64,000 nt of DNA from Streptomyces sp. Z26 (GCF_003665095.1 NZ_RCHV01000002.1:5274501-5338500); one strand, 5' to 3'; shown: positions 53,234 through 62,558, numbered from the stretch's first letter. The notes: generated by a model not told the origin, from the letters alone. Numbers and translations are program-made.

Positions 53234-53260
53234 CAGGGAAGGAAAGGAGTTCGCCGCAGC

Positions 53261-54124
53261 ATGGCGTTCCATCGCGCTCCGGGTCGGCACCGCCGCCCCA
53301 CCCGTGTCCACCGCAGAAGCGCGAGCCTGGCGGGCGTCGCCGGTCTCGCCACCGTCGGTGTGATGGGCTCGTTCGCCTCGCCCGCGGGCGCCGCCGCGAG
53401 CGGCTCCCCGCAGCCGGAGTCGCAGCCGGACATCGGAGGTACGGACGGCGGCGGTACGGACGTCGGTCCGGCCCGTACGGTCGTCCTCGGCGACTCCCTC
53501 GCGGACTCGCTCACCGACCAGGCCAGCAGCCAGGCGGGCGCCGCCGCGGAGGCGGTCGCGGCGGAGCAGGCCGACGAGCGCGCGCGGGCCGAGGCGGCGG
53601 CGAAGAAGAAGCGGCAGGCGGAGGCGCGGAAGGAGGCCGCCGAGAAGGCCCGGCAGGTCCGCGCGGCCGAGGAGCAGCGCGCGGCCCGCGCGGCGGAGGC
53701 CAAGCGCGCCGCGGCCGCCGGTTACGTGTCGCCGGTCGAGGGCTCGTACGTGTCGACGCAGTACGGCGCGGGTGGCGGCATGTGGTCCTCCGGCACGCAC
53801 ACCGGCATCGACTTCCACGCGTCCTCCGGCACGTCCGTACGGTCCGTCGCGGCGGGCGAGGTCGTCGAGGCGGGCTGGGGCGGCGCGTACGGCAACAACG
53901 TGGTGGTGAGGCACGCCGACGGCACGTACACGCAGTACGGCCACCTGTCGTCCCTCGCGGTGTCCACCGGCCAGCACGTGGCGCCGGGGCAGCAGGTCGG
54001 CCTGTCGGGCAGCACCGGCAACAGCCAGGGCCCGCACCTGCACTTCGAGGCGCGCGGCGGCCCGGACTACGGGTCGGACATCGACCCGGTGTCGTACCTG
54101 AGGCAGCACGGCGTCAAGCTCTGA
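53261..54124 (+). CDS. Secreted M23 peptidoglycan endopeptidase
   Basis: 287 residues. A long Arg/His-rich signal peptide ends in SFASPAGA. Residues about 75-155 form an Ala/Glu/Lys/Arg-rich coiled coil (QADERARAEAAAKKKRQAEARKEAAEK). The C-terminal LytM/M23 domain has zinc ligands in HTGIDFH and HLHFE and the YGNNVVVRHADG core. It cuts peptide bridges of the cell wall during growth or spore germination. The c-di-AMP riboswitch upstream links its expression to osmotic/turgor and germination signals. The ATG at 53261 has AAGGAG about 11 bases upstream. Confidence 0.95.
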   Translation: MAFHRAPGRHRRPTRVHRRSASLAGVAGLATVGVMGSFASPAGAAASGSPQPESQPDIGGTDGGGTDVGPARTVVLGDSLADSLTDQASSQAGAAAEAVAAEQADERARAEAAAKKKRQAEARKEAAEKARQVRAAEEQRAARAAEAKRAAAAGYVSPVEGSYVSTQYGAGGGMWSSGTHTGIDFHASSGTSVRSVAAGEVVEAGWGGAYGNNVVVRHADGTYTQYGHLSSLAVSTGQHVAPGQQVGLSGSTGNSQGPHLHFEARGGPDYGSDIDPVSYLRQHGVKL

Positions 54125-54177
54125 CGCGTCGCCCGGCGCCCCGCGACAACACGGCGGCGACACGGCGGCGACACAAG

Positions 54178-54210
54178 CACAGCCCCGGCCGCTCCCCGGC
54201 CGGGGCTGTG
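54178..54210. terminator. Bidirectional terminator between M23 and ptsH
   Basis: A perfect 14-bp stem (54178-54191 with 54197-54210) with a 5-nt loop lies between convergent stops. Confidence 0.85.
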
Positions 54211-54235
54211 CCGTCCGCGCGCGGCGCGGGTCGGT

Positions 54236-54517
54236 TCAGACCGTCTCCGGCATCTCGTCCAGGCCCTCGGCGACGAGCTTCGCCAGTCGGTCGAGCGCGG
54301 CGTCGGCACCCTCGGCCTCGGAGGCGAGGACGATCTCCTCGCCGCCCTCGGCGCCGAGTCCGAGCACGCCCAGCATCGAGGCGGCGTTGACGGGCGCGCC
54401 GTCGCCCTTCCGCACGGTCAGCGGGACACCCGCGGCCGCGGCCGCCCGGCAGAAGATCGCGGCGGGACGGGCGTGCAGGCCCTCGGCCCAGCCGACGGAG
54501 ACGCGGCGCTCAACCAT
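54236..54517 (-). CDS. ptsH: Phosphocarrier protein HPr
   Basis: The 93-residue HPr of the sugar phosphotransferase system, receiving phosphate from enzyme I at His15 (GLHARPAA) and passing it to EIIA domains. The usual regulatory segment around Ser46 is present as NAASMLGVLGLGAEGGEE. It is monocistronic here, with the other PTS genes elsewhere. It diverges from the acetyltransferase gene by less than 100 bp. Confidence 0.95.
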   Translation of the reverse strand: MVERRVSVGWAEGLHARPAAIFCRAAAAAGVPLTVRKGDGAPVNAASMLGVLGLGAEGGEEIVLASEAEGADAALDRLAKLVAEGLDEMPETV

Positions 54518-54611
54518 GGTTCAACCCTTCAGGTCGTCACTGTTGTCTAGACCAGTGTCGCACGGGGCGCGCGACCGCCGACAGCGCCGTACCGCTCGTT
54601 ACGCTGACACC

Positions 54612-57512
54612 ATGCCAGCAGACGCCGAGCGCGCCTACCCCACCCACTGGGAGGCCGACGTCGTCCTCCGCGACGGCGGCACCGCCCGCGTCCGGCCCAT
54701 CGCGCCGGACGACGCCGACCGGCTCGTCGCGTTCTACGAGCGGGTGTCGGACGAGTCGAAGTACTACCGCTTCTTCGCCCCGTACCCCCGCCTCTCCGAC
54801 CGCGACGTCCGCCGCTTCACCCACCACGACTACGACGACCGCGTCGGCCTCGCGGCCACCGTGGGCGGCGAGTTCATCGCCACCGTCCGCTACGACCGCG
54901 TCGACGCCGACGGGCGCCCCGCCGCCTCGCCCGCCGACCTGGCCGAGGTCGCCTTCCTCGTCCGCGACGACCAGCAGGGCCGCGGCGTGGGCTCCGCGCT
55001 GCTGGAGCACATCGCCGCCGTGGCCCGCGAGCGCGGCATCCGCCGCTTCATGGCGGAGGTGCTGCCCGCCAACGGCCGCATGATCAAGGTCTTCACCGAC
55101 GTCGGCTACTCCGCCCGGCGCCGCTTCGAGGACGGCTCCGTCCGGCTGACCCTCGACATCGAGCCCACCGAGCAGTCCCTCGCCGTCATGCACGCCCGCG
55201 AGCAGCGTGCCGAGGGCCGCTCCGTGGGCCGCCTGCTGGCCCCCGCCTCCGTCGCCGTCGTCGGCGTCAGCCGTACGCCCGGCGGCGCGGGCCGCTCCGT
55301 GCTGGAGAGCCTCCGCGAGGGCGGCTTCACCGGCCGTACGTACGCGGTGAACGCCGCCCTCACCGGCCCCGCCGAGCTGGCGGGCGTCCCCGCCCACCCC
55401 CGGATCGGGGACCTGCCGGAGACCGTCGACCTGGCGGTCGTCGCCGTGCCCGCCGCGCGGGTGCCCGAGGTCGCCGCGGACTGCGGGGAGCGGGGCGTGC
55501 AGGGACTCGTCGTGCTGTCCGCCGACTTCACGCGCGAGGCGCAGCGCGACCTCGTACGGCAGGCCCGCGCGTACGGGATGCGGGTCGTCGGCCCGAACGC
55601 GCTCGGCGTGATCAACACGGACCCGGACGTACGCCTCAACGCCACGCCCTCGACCACGTCCCCCGCGCGGGGACGCGTCGGGCTGTTCACCCAGTCCGGC
55701 GCGATCGGCATCGCACTGCTCGACGGGCTGCACCGGCGGGGCGCCGGGCTGTCCACGTTCGTGTCGGCGGGCAACCGCGCGGACGTGTCGGGGAACGACG
55801 TGCTCCAGTTCTGGGACGACGACCCGGACACGGACGTGGTCCTCATGTACCTGGAGTCGATCGGCAACCCGCGCAAGTTCACGCGCATCGCCCGCCGCGT
55901 CGCCGTACGGAAGCCGCTGGTCGTCGTCAAGGGCGCCCGGCACAGCGGCAGCGCGCCGCCGCCCGGCCACGCCGCGCCCGCGACCCGTACGCCCGACGCC
56001 ACAGTCTCGTCGCTGCTCCGGCAGGCGGGCGTGATCACCGTCGACACCGTCACGGAGCAGCTCGACACCGGTCTGCTGCTCGCGTCGCAGCCGCTGCCCG
56101 CGGGGCCCCGCGTCGCCATCCTCGGCAACACCGAGTCGCTGGGCCTGCTCACCTACGACGCGGCCCTCACCGACGGGCTCCGGCCGCTGCCCGCGACCGA
56201 CCTGACGACCGCCGCGACCCCCGACGACTTCCGTCGCGCCGTCCGCGCCGCCGTCGCGGACCCGGGCACGGACGCGGTCGTGGTCACGGTGATCCCGTGG
56301 GTGGACGACAACCCGGCGACGGCGCTGGCGGACGCCGTACGGGAGGCGGCATCCGCGGTCGCTCCGGACGAAGAGGCCGCCCCGGACGACGGGACCGCCC
56401 CGCGGGACGCGGACGGCACCGGCCTCCCGCCGGGCCCCGCGAAGCCGGTCGCCGTCGTCCACCTGGCCATCGACGGCCTGGCGGAGGCCCTGGCCGAACG
56501 CGGCATCCCCGCCTACCCGGCGGCCGAACGCGCCGTCCGCGCCCTCGCCCACGCCGTACGCCTCGGCGCGTGGCGCCGGTCGGCCGAGTCGCCGGGCCGC
56601 GTACCGGAGTTCGACGTGGCCGAGTCCGCGGCGGCCGAGCTGCTGGCGCGGGCCACACGGGAGGCCCACGCGGCGGAGGCGGCCGAGCCGGGGGAGCCGG
56701 GGACCCCTTCCGGGACCGCGACCCCGGCGCGTACGGGAAGGGGCGCGCGCCCCCGTACGCGACCGCGCGCCGACACGGGCACGCGTACGGCGGCGGGCCC
56801 CGCGCCCTCCCCGGAGGCGCGCGGCAGCATCCCGCTGGCGCCCGCCGACGTCGCCGCGCTCCTCGGCCACTACGGCATCGCCGTGCAGCCCACCCTGCCC
56901 GCGCCGACCCGCGAGGCGGCCGTCGCCGCCGCCCGGCGGCTCGGCTACCCGGTGGCGTTCAAGACCACCGCCCCGCACCTGCGGCACCGGGCCGACCTCG
57001 GCGGCGTACGCCTCGACGTGCCCGGCCGGTCCGAACTGCGCCGCGTCTTCGCGGAGGTGACCGACGCGCTCGGCCCGGCCGACGAACTCCGGCCCGTCGT
57101 CCAGGCGATGGCGCCGCGCGGCGTCGACACGGTCGTACGGGCCGCCGTCGACCCGTCCATCGGCGCCGTGCTCTCCTTCGGCCTCGCCGGGCCACCCTCC
57201 GAACTCCTCGGCGACATGGCGCACCGGCTCGTCCCCGCCACGGACCGGGACGTGGCCGAACTGGTCCGTACGATCCGCTCGGCACCCATCCTGTTCGGCT
57301 GGCGCGGGGCGCGGCCCGTGGACACCGGCGCCCTGGAGGAACTGCTGCTGCGCGTCTCGCGGCTGCTCGACGACCACCCGGAGATCGTCGCCGTCGACCT
57401 CGAACCGGCCGTAGTGGCGCCGCGGGGCGTGACGGTGCTCAGCGCGTCCGTACGCGTGGCCGAACCACCCGTCCGGGACGACAGCGGTCCCCGCCGACTG
57501 CCTGCCTACTGA
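54612..57512 (+). CDS. GNAT acetyltransferase fused to acyl-CoA ligase (PatA-type)
   Basis: 966 residues. The N-terminal GNAT domain (about 10-190, AEVAFLVRDDQQGRGVGSALLEHI) binds acetyl-CoA. It is followed by a CoA-binding Rossmann domain (ASVAVVGVSRTPGGAGRSVLESL), a ligase-CoA/succinyl-CoA-synthetase-like domain (LFTQSGAIGIALLDG; ESIGNPRKF), and a C-terminal ATP-grasp domain (about 740-955). Related enzymes acetylate lysines such as those of acetyl-CoA synthetase and respond to NAD/acyl-CoA status. A Pro/Arg/Thr-rich insert of about 55 residues precedes the ATP-grasp part. The ATG at 54612 follows TACGCT, suggesting a leaderless mRNA. Confidence 0.9.
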   Translation: MPADAERAYPTHWEADVVLRDGGTARVRPIAPDDADRLVAFYERVSDESKYYRFFAPYPRLSDRDVRRFTHHDYDDRVGLAATVGGEFIATVRYDRVDADGRPAASPADLAEVAFLVRDDQQGRGVGSALLEHIAAVARERGIRRFMAEVLPANGRMIKVFTDVGYSARRRFEDGSVRLTLDIEPTEQSLAVMHAREQRAEGRSVGRLLAPASVAVVGVSRTPGGAGRSVLESLREGGFTGRTYAVNAALTGPAELAGVPAHPRIGDLPETVDLAVVAVPAARVPEVAADCGERGVQGLVVLSADFTREAQRDLVRQARAYGMRVVGPNALGVINTDPDVRLNATPSTTSPARGRVGLFTQSGAIGIALLDGLHRRGAGLSTFVSAGNRADVSGNDVLQFWDDDPDTDVVLMYLESIGNPRKFTRIARRVAVRKPLVVVKGARHSGSAPPPGHAAPATRTPDATVSSLLRQAGVITVDTVTEQLDTGLLLASQPLPAGPRVAILGNTESLGLLTYDAALTDGLRPLPATDLTTAATPDDFRRAVRAAVADPGTDAVVVTVIPWVDDNPATALADAVREAASAVAPDEEAAPDDGTAPRDADGTGLPPGPAKPVAVVHLAIDGLAEALAERGIPAYPAAERAVRALAHAVRLGAWRRSAESPGRVPEFDVAESAAAELLARATREAHAAEAAEPGEPGTPSGTATPARTGRGARPRTRPRADTGTRTAAGPAPSPEARGSIPLAPADVAALLGHYGIAVQPTLPAPTREAAVAAARRLGYPVAFKTTAPHLRHRADLGGVRLDVPGRSELRRVFAEVTDALGPADELRPVVQAMAPRGVDTVVRAAVDPSIGAVLSFGLAGPPSELLGDMAHRLVPATDRDVAELVRTIRSAPILFGWRGARPVDTGALEELLLRVSRLLDDHPEIVAVDLEPAVVAPRGVTVLSASVRVAEPPVRDDSGPRRLPAY

Positions 57513-57539
57513 AGCGCCGCAGCGCCGTAGGATGGCCCC

Positions 57540-58136
57540 ATGGCGAAGACCAGTACGACGACGCAAGGGCTGCGCACGGCGATCGAGCGCAGTGGCTATT
57601 ACCCGGCACTCGTTGCCGAGGCCGTCGAAGCGGCGGTGGGCAGCGAGCCCGTCGCCTCGTACCTGGTGCACCAGGAGACCACCTTCGACTCCAACGAGGT
57701 GCGCCGCCACGTCACCGTCCTCGTCCTCACCGGCACCCGCTTCATCGTGAGCCACACCGACGAGCAGGCCGCGGACGGCACGTCGCCCGCGCCGTACGCC
57801 ACGACGTCCACCGAATCGGTGAAGCTGGAGCGCATCTCCTCGGTCGTGCTCTCCCGCGTCGTCGCGGACCCCGAGTCGTACACGCCCGGCACCCTGCCCC
57901 GCGAGGTGGTGCTCACCATCGGCTGGGGCGCTGTCTCCCGCATCGACATGGAGCCCGCCGCGTGCGGCGACCCCAACTGCGAGGCGGACCACGGCTACAC
58001 CGGCTCCACCACCGCCGACGACCTGTCGCTCCGCGTCAGCGAGGCGGGCGACGGGCCGGAGACCGTGCGCCAGGCGCTGGACTTCGCGCAGGCGCTCTCC
58101 GAGGCGACGGTGGCGGCCCCGGGGCCCGCACGGTGA
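57540..58136 (+). CDS. DUF5998 family protein
   Basis: A 198-residue cytoplasmic protein of the actinobacterial DUF5998 family, function unknown. It has a compact alpha/beta core (SYLVHQETTFDSNEVRRHVTVLVLTGTRFIVSHTDE) and a possible metal site C-G-D-P-N-C-E-A-D-H. The ATG at 57540 is six bases after TAGGAT (57528-57533), a good -10, so translation is probably leaderless. Its stop overlaps the start of the phosphodiesterase gene (GTGA), so the two are coupled and may share a process. Confidence 0.9.
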   Translation: MAKTSTTTQGLRTAIERSGYYPALVAEAVEAAVGSEPVASYLVHQETTFDSNEVRRHVTVLVLTGTRFIVSHTDEQAADGTSPAPYATTSTESVKLERISSVVLSRVVADPESYTPGTLPREVVLTIGWGAVSRIDMEPAACGDPNCEADHGYTGSTTADDLSLRVSEAGDGPETVRQALDFAQALSEATVAAPGPAR

Positions 58137-59404
58137 CACCGGGCGACACCGCACGGACCTCCTCCGGCCCCACCCCGTCCGACCCCGCCGCGCACCGCAC
58201 CGGCGCACCGGCCCCCGCCGTCCCGCCGGACGAGCAGCCGCCCCTCGACCCGCGCACCGCCCCCGTACCGCGCTACGGCCACGGCTCCCTCGCGGACCTC
58301 CTCCCGGCGGTCGTGTCGGGACAGGGCGTGCCGGAGCTGGCGGGCCTGGCCACCGGGTTCACCCTCGAACCGGCCGACCGCGCCTGCGTGTTCCTCGTCG
58401 ACGGCATGGGCTGGGAGGCGCTGGCGGCCCACCCGGACGAGGCTCCCTTCCTCACCTCCCTCCTCGCGTCGTCGTCGAACGGCAGCGGCGCGCCCCTCAC
58501 TTCGGGTTTCCCCTCGACGACGGCCACGTCCCTCGCCTCCGTCGGCACCGGCCTGCCGCCCGGTGTGCACGGCCTCCCCGGTTACACGGCGCGCAACCCG
58601 GAGACCGGCGAGCTGATGAACCAGCTGCGCTGGCAGCCGTGGACCGACCCGTACGCCTGGCAGCCGTACCCGACGGTCTTTCAGCGCGCCGCCACCGCGG
58701 GCATCGCCACCTGCCAGGTCTCCGCACCGCACTTCGAGCACACGCCGCTCACCCGGATCGCGCTGTCGGGCGGCACCTTCCACGGGCGGCTCACCGGCGA
58801 GGAGCGCATGGACCTCGCGGCCGAACGCCTCGGCGCGGCCGACCGCACGCTCGTCTACACGTACTACGCCGAACTCGACGGCAACGGCCACCGCTACGGC
58901 ATGGACTCCGACGCCTGGCGCGGCCAACTCCAGTACGTCGACCGCCTCGCGCAGCGCCTCGCGGAGCAACTGCCGCCCCGCGCCGCCCTCTACGTCACCG
59001 CCGACCACGGCATGGTCGACGTGCCGTCCACCGAACGGGCCCGCTTCGACTTCGACGAGGACTGGGAGCTGAGCGCGGGCGTCGCCAAGCTCGGCGGCGA
59101 GGGCCGGATGCGCCACCTGTACGCGGTGCCGGGCGCGGCGGCGGACGTCGCCACCGTCTGGCGCGAGGTGCTGGCCGGGGACGCGTGGGTGGCGACGCGC
59201 GAGGAGGCCGTCGCCCTCGGCTGGTTCGGGCCGCACGTCGAGCCGCGCGTACGGGACCGGATCGGTGACGTCGTCGCGGCCATGAGCGGCGACGCGGCGG
59301 TCGTGGCGACCCGTACCGAGCCGAACGAGTCGGCGCTGATCGGCATGCACGGCTCCGCGACCGCCGCCGAGCAGCTGGTGCCGCTGCTGGAGGTCCGCAC
59401 ATGA
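58133..59404 (+). CDS. Alkaline-phosphatase-superfamily nucleotide pyrophosphatase/phosphodiesterase
   Basis: A 423-residue metal-dependent phosphodiesterase. The N-terminal about 50 residues are Pro/Ala-rich. Metal and nucleophile motifs of the family are seen: VFLVDGMGWEAL (first Asp), GFPSTTATSLASVGTG (Thr nucleophile region), YYAELDGNGHRYG (Asp/His) and YVTADHGMVDV (Asp-His). No signal peptide is apparent, so it is probably cytoplasmic. The substrate is unknown; nucleotides or phosphonates are candidates. It overlaps the DUF5998 stop by 4 bp. Confidence 0.88.
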   Translation: MTPGDTARTSSGPTPSDPAAHRTGAPAPAVPPDEQPPLDPRTAPVPRYGHGSLADLLPAVVSGQGVPELAGLATGFTLEPADRACVFLVDGMGWEALAAHPDEAPFLTSLLASSSNGSGAPLTSGFPSTTATSLASVGTGLPPGVHGLPGYTARNPETGELMNQLRWQPWTDPYAWQPYPTVFQRAATAGIATCQVSAPHFEHTPLTRIALSGGTFHGRLTGEERMDLAAERLGAADRTLVYTYYAELDGNGHRYGMDSDAWRGQLQYVDRLAQRLAEQLPPRAALYVTADHGMVDVPSTERARFDFDEDWELSAGVAKLGGEGRMRHLYAVPGAAADVATVWREVLAGDAWVATREEAVALGWFGPHVEPRVRDRIGDVVAAMSGDAAVVATRTEPNESALIGMHGSATAAEQLVPLLEVRT

Positions 59405-59600
59405 GCCGGAGACCGCGCCCCCGCCCGTAGGCGCGCGGGCACGGGAGGCACGGGGCGGGCCGCTCGCCCGCGTACTCCCCGCCGGGGAACGCCCGCACGG
59501 GCCGCCGCCCCGGCACGCCCGACCCCGCCCGGGACCCCGTACGATCCGCCCGAACGCGCCGCCCCGCGCCCGTACTTCACCAGGAGAGGCCCGACCCCCC

Positions 59601-60344
59601 ATGCCAGAGCTGGTTTTCTTCAGCGGCACGATGGACTGCGGCAAGTCCACGCTCGCCCTCCAGATCGAGCACAACCGGTCGGCGCGCGGCCTCCAGGGCA
59701 TGATCTTCACGCGGAACGACCGGGCGGGGGAGGGGCGGTTGTCGTCCCGGCTCGGCCTCGTCACCGAGGCGATCGAGGCGGGCGAGGGCTTCGACTTCCA
59801 CGCGCACCTGGTGCGGCACCTGACGGCGGGCGGACGTACGGACTACGTCATCGCCGACGAGGCGCAGTTCCTCTCGCCCGAGCAGGTCGACCAGTTGGCG
59901 CGGATCGTCGACGACCTCGGCATCGACGTGTTCGCCTTCGGCATCACCACCGACTTCCGCACCAAGCTCTTCCCCGGCTCGCAGCGGCTGATGGAGCAGG
60001 CCGACCGGCTCCAGGCGCTCCAGGTCGAGGCGTTGTGCTGGTGCGGCGCGCGGGCCACGCACAACGCCCGTACGGTCGGCGGCCGGATGGTCGTCGAGGG
60101 CGAGCAGGTCGTCGTCGGTGACATGAGCGGATCGGAGTCCTCCGGCGAGGTGGGCTACGAGGTGCTGTGCCGCCGCCACCACCGGCGGCAGCTCACGGCG
60201 GCGTCGGCCGGTGCGGCGACCCTGTCGCCGGACGTGCTGCCGGTCGACGCGCCCGCGCGGCAGCACGGCACGGCGCGGCAGAACGGGGCGCGGGGGAGCG
60301 GCGGCCGGGCGATCGGCTCCCAGCCGGACGGGTCCCGGGCGTAG
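59601..60344 (+). CDS. tdk: Thymidine kinase (type II)
   Basis: A 247-residue kinase salvaging thymidine to dTMP with ATP. P-loop SGTMDCGKST, the DEAQF box (VIADEAQF), the lasso-type zinc site (ALCWCGARAT and LCRRHH) and the GGRMVVEGEQVVVGD substrate loop are all present. The C-terminal about 50 residues are Ala/Gly/Arg-rich and unlike the family core, a common actinobacterial extension. An AGGAG lies 11 bases upstream. It is 196 bp after the phosphodiesterase gene, with no gene between them, so it may have its own promoter. Confidence 0.93.
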   Translation: MPELVFFSGTMDCGKSTLALQIEHNRSARGLQGMIFTRNDRAGEGRLSSRLGLVTEAIEAGEGFDFHAHLVRHLTAGGRTDYVIADEAQFLSPEQVDQLARIVDDLGIDVFAFGITTDFRTKLFPGSQRLMEQADRLQALQVEALCWCGARATHNARTVGGRMVVEGEQVVVGDMSGSESSGEVGYEVLCRRHHRRQLTAASAGAATLSPDVLPVDAPARQHGTARQNGARGSGGRAIGSQPDGSRA

Positions 60345-60375
60345 CGCGGCTCGGTACGGGGCCCCGGGCGTACGG

Positions 60376-60412
60376 CGGGGCGGTGCCGGCCGGGTCGCCG
60401 GTCACCGCCCCG
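60376..60412. terminator. Bidirectional terminator between tdk and the VOC gene
   Basis: A 15-bp two-part stem (CGGGGCGGTG with CACCGCCCCG, then CCGGC with GCCGG, one bulged base) and a 6-nt loop lie between convergent genes. Confidence 0.8.
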
Positions 60413-60461
60413 TCCACCCCTCCGCCGCCGGGACGGAGCCCGCCCGCGCGGGGCGGCCCGC

Positions 60462-61310
60462 TCAGCCGCCGTTTCCCGTGCCGCCGTTCCCCGTACCGCT
60501 ACCGCCGTTTCCCGTGCCGCCGTCCCCGGCCGCCCGGATCACGCTGAACCGCGCGCCCTCCGGGTCGGCCACCGTCGCGAGCCTGCCGTACGGCGAGTCG
60601 CGCGGCTCCCGTACGACCCGGCCGCCCAGCTCCGTCACCCGCCGGGCCGCCGCGTCCACGTCCGCCACGGCGAAGTACGTCTCCCAGTGCGGCCCCCGCT
60701 CGCGCGGCAGGTCGTCGCCCGCGCCGTGCACCCCGGCGACGGGGGTGCCGTCGAGGTGCAGCGTCAGGTAGTCGAAGCCGGGGGCGTCGTGGGACTTCGC
60801 CTCGTAGCCGAACACCCGCTGGTAGAAGTGCCCGACCGCCGCCGTCTCCCGCGTGACCAGCTCGGACCAGACCGGGGTGCCGGGCGCGCCCGCCTCCGCC
60901 GTGCCCAGCCCGAGGTGGGTGCCGGGCTGCCACAGCCCGAACACCCCGCCCGCCGGGTCCGACGCGATCGCCAGCCGCCCGGCGTCCTCCACGTCCAGCG
61001 GCCCGACGGCGACGGTGCCGCCGCACTCGCGGACGAGCGCGGCGGTCAGGTCGGCGTCCGCCGTCGCCAGATACGGCAGCCACGCGCTGTGCGGCTGCGC
61101 GCGCGCCGTCGTCACCTCGCCCATCCCGGCGACGTCGCGGCCGCCGACGACGGCGAGCACGTACGGCTCCAGTCGGCGCGGCCCCGGGCGGTACTCCCAG
61201 CCGAACAGCCCGGTGTAGAACTCACGGCTCGCCGGCAGACCGTGCACCATCAGACTCGCCCAGCAGGGCGTGCCCGTGGTGTGCCGGTGCCGGATCGCTG
61301 CCTCGGTCAT
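60462..61310 (-). CDS. Two-domain VOC (glyoxalase/bleomycin-resistance fold) protein
   Basis: 282 residues with two VOC repeats: about 12-128 (GTPCWASLMVHGLPASREFYTGLFGWEY) and about 142-260 (GTPVWSELVTRETAAVGHFYQRVFGYEA). Each ends with the D-P-A/E-G-x-x-F signature. Members bind metal and act in hydroxyketone or drug detoxification. The substrate is unknown here. The last about 20 residues are a Gly/Asn/Thr repeat (GTGNGG), low in complexity. The ATG has GGAG. It diverges from the sulfurtransferase gene across 311 bp. Confidence 0.88.
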   Translation of the reverse strand: MTEAAIRHRHTTGTPCWASLMVHGLPASREFYTGLFGWEYRPGPRRLEPYVLAVVGGRDVAGMGEVTTARAQPHSAWLPYLATADADLTAALVRECGGTVAVGPLDVEDAGRLAIASDPAGGVFGLWQPGTHLGLGTAEAGAPGTPVWSELVTRETAAVGHFYQRVFGYEAKSHDAPGFDYLTLHLDGTPVAGVHGAGDDLPRERGPHWETYFAVADVDAAARRVTELGGRVVREPRDSPYGRLATVADPEGARFSVIRAAGDGGTGNGGSGTGNGGTGNGG

Positions 61311-61621
61311 CTGCTTCTCTCCTCAGGACCATCATCGATGCGGTCGTGCTGCGTGGACCGGGCAGCGGTACGCCGTACCCGCCGCCCGGTGCCGGACGTC
61401 CGGTGGCCGGTGTCCCGCGACCGGTGACCGGAGACCGGTGTCGGGCAGATGCTCGCATCCCCGGCGCCCGTACGTGTACCCGCCGTCGCGTACCGTCGCG
61501 TGTCCGCCGCCGAAGCACCCGCCGACGTGCCCGTCGCCGTGCCGTCGAAACACCCGCCGAGGCGTCGCCGTTCCGCCGCTCCGGCCCACACGGCCGGGGG
61601 CCGTTGCGCCAGGATGGGGGC
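61311..61621. other. Divergent intergenic region between VOC and sulfurtransferase genes
   Basis: 311 bp without a convincing gene. It holds a cluster of CCGGTG(T/A)C words at about 61405-61445 and two 16-base near-copies of GAAGCACCCGCCGACG near 61515 and 61549. CAGGAT close to the sulfurtransferase ATG may be a -10 with a short leader. No named regulator site is recognised. Confidence 0.4.
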
Positions 61622-62452
61622 ATGACAGCCATCATCAGCGCAGCGCGACTCGCGAGCGACCTGGCGGGCCCGGTGCCGCCCGTCCTTCTCGACGCCCGGT
61701 GGCGGCTCGGCGGGCCGCCCGGACGCGAGGAGTACGCGGCGGGCCATCTGCCCGGCGCCGTCCACGTCGACCTGGAGACGGAACTGGCCGGACCGGTCGG
61801 CCCCGGGACCGGACGCCACCCGCTGCCCGCGCTCGACGTCTTCGGTACGGCGATGCGCCGCGCCGGTGTCTCGACCGGCCGCGACGTGGTGGTCTACGAC
61901 GGCGGGCAGGGCTGGGCGGCCGCCCGCGCCTGGTGGCTGCTGCGCCGCACCGGCCACCCCTCGGTCCGCGTGCTGGACGGCGGACTCGCCGCCTGGGACG
62001 GCCCGTTGACCACCGAGGTGCCCGTCCCGGCCGAGGGCGACTTCGTCCCGCGTCCGGTCACGAGCGGCGTGCTCTCCGCCGACGGGGCCGCCGCCCTCGC
62101 GCGCGACGGCCTGCTCCTCGACGCGCGCGCCGCCGAGCGCTACCGGGGGGAGACCGAGCCCGTCGACCCCGTCGCCGGACACGTCCCCGGCGCGGTCAGC
62201 GCCCCGACGACCGAGAACACCGGCCCGGACGGGACCTATCTGCCCGCGTCCGAACTGACCGCGCGCTTCCGCGAGTTGGGTGCCACCGACGGCACGGCGG
62301 TCGGCGTCTACTGCGGTTCCGGGGTGTCCGCCGCGCACCAGGTGCTCGCCCTGGAGCTGGCCGGTGTCGAGGCGGCGCTGTACGTCGGCTCCTGGAGCGA
62401 GTGGGCGGCCGATCCCGACCGCGAGGTCGCCACGGGCCCGCTGCCCGGCTGA
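61622..62452 (+). CDS. Thiosulfate/3-mercaptopyruvate sulfurtransferase (double rhodanese)
   Basis: A 276-residue tandem rhodanese protein that transfers sulfane sulphur to cyanide or other acceptors. The N-terminal domain (DARWRLGGPPGREEYAAGHLPGAVHVDLE) is inactive, having D-G-G-Q-G in place of the Cys loop. The C-terminal domain bears catalytic Cys231 in YCGSGVSA, the CGSGV(T/S)A type often tied to mercaptopyruvate. It is cytoplasmic. The ATG at 61622 follows GGGGG. It is convergent with sepH, with a hairpin between. Confidence 0.93.
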   Translation: MTAIISAARLASDLAGPVPPVLLDARWRLGGPPGREEYAAGHLPGAVHVDLETELAGPVGPGTGRHPLPALDVFGTAMRRAGVSTGRDVVVYDGGQGWAAARAWWLLRRTGHPSVRVLDGGLAAWDGPLTTEVPVPAEGDFVPRPVTSGVLSADGAAALARDGLLLDARAAERYRGETEPVDPVAGHVPGAVSAPTTENTGPDGTYLPASELTARFRELGATDGTAVGVYCGSGVSAAHQVLALELAGVEAALYVGSWSEWAADPDREVATGPLPG

Positions 62453-62558
62453 CGCCCCGGCCCCCCGCCCGCCGCGCGCGGCCCGTACGGCACGACGCGG
62501 CGAGGCCCGTACGACCCGTACGGCACGGGTCGGGCGGCGGGGCCCGTACGGCGTGGTC

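Noticed and set aside
52953..53363. Possible small Cys-containing protein (MCGPECGVCDKE) upstream of the M23 gene
   Set aside because: The frame runs through the riboswitch and into the M23 coding region. It lacks a ribosome binding site and shows no conserved domain.
61405..61570. Clustered CCGGTG words and paired GAAxCACCCGCCGA words as a repeat-based regulatory element
   Set aside because: The copies are short, unevenly spaced and G/C-driven. They may be chance in this composition.
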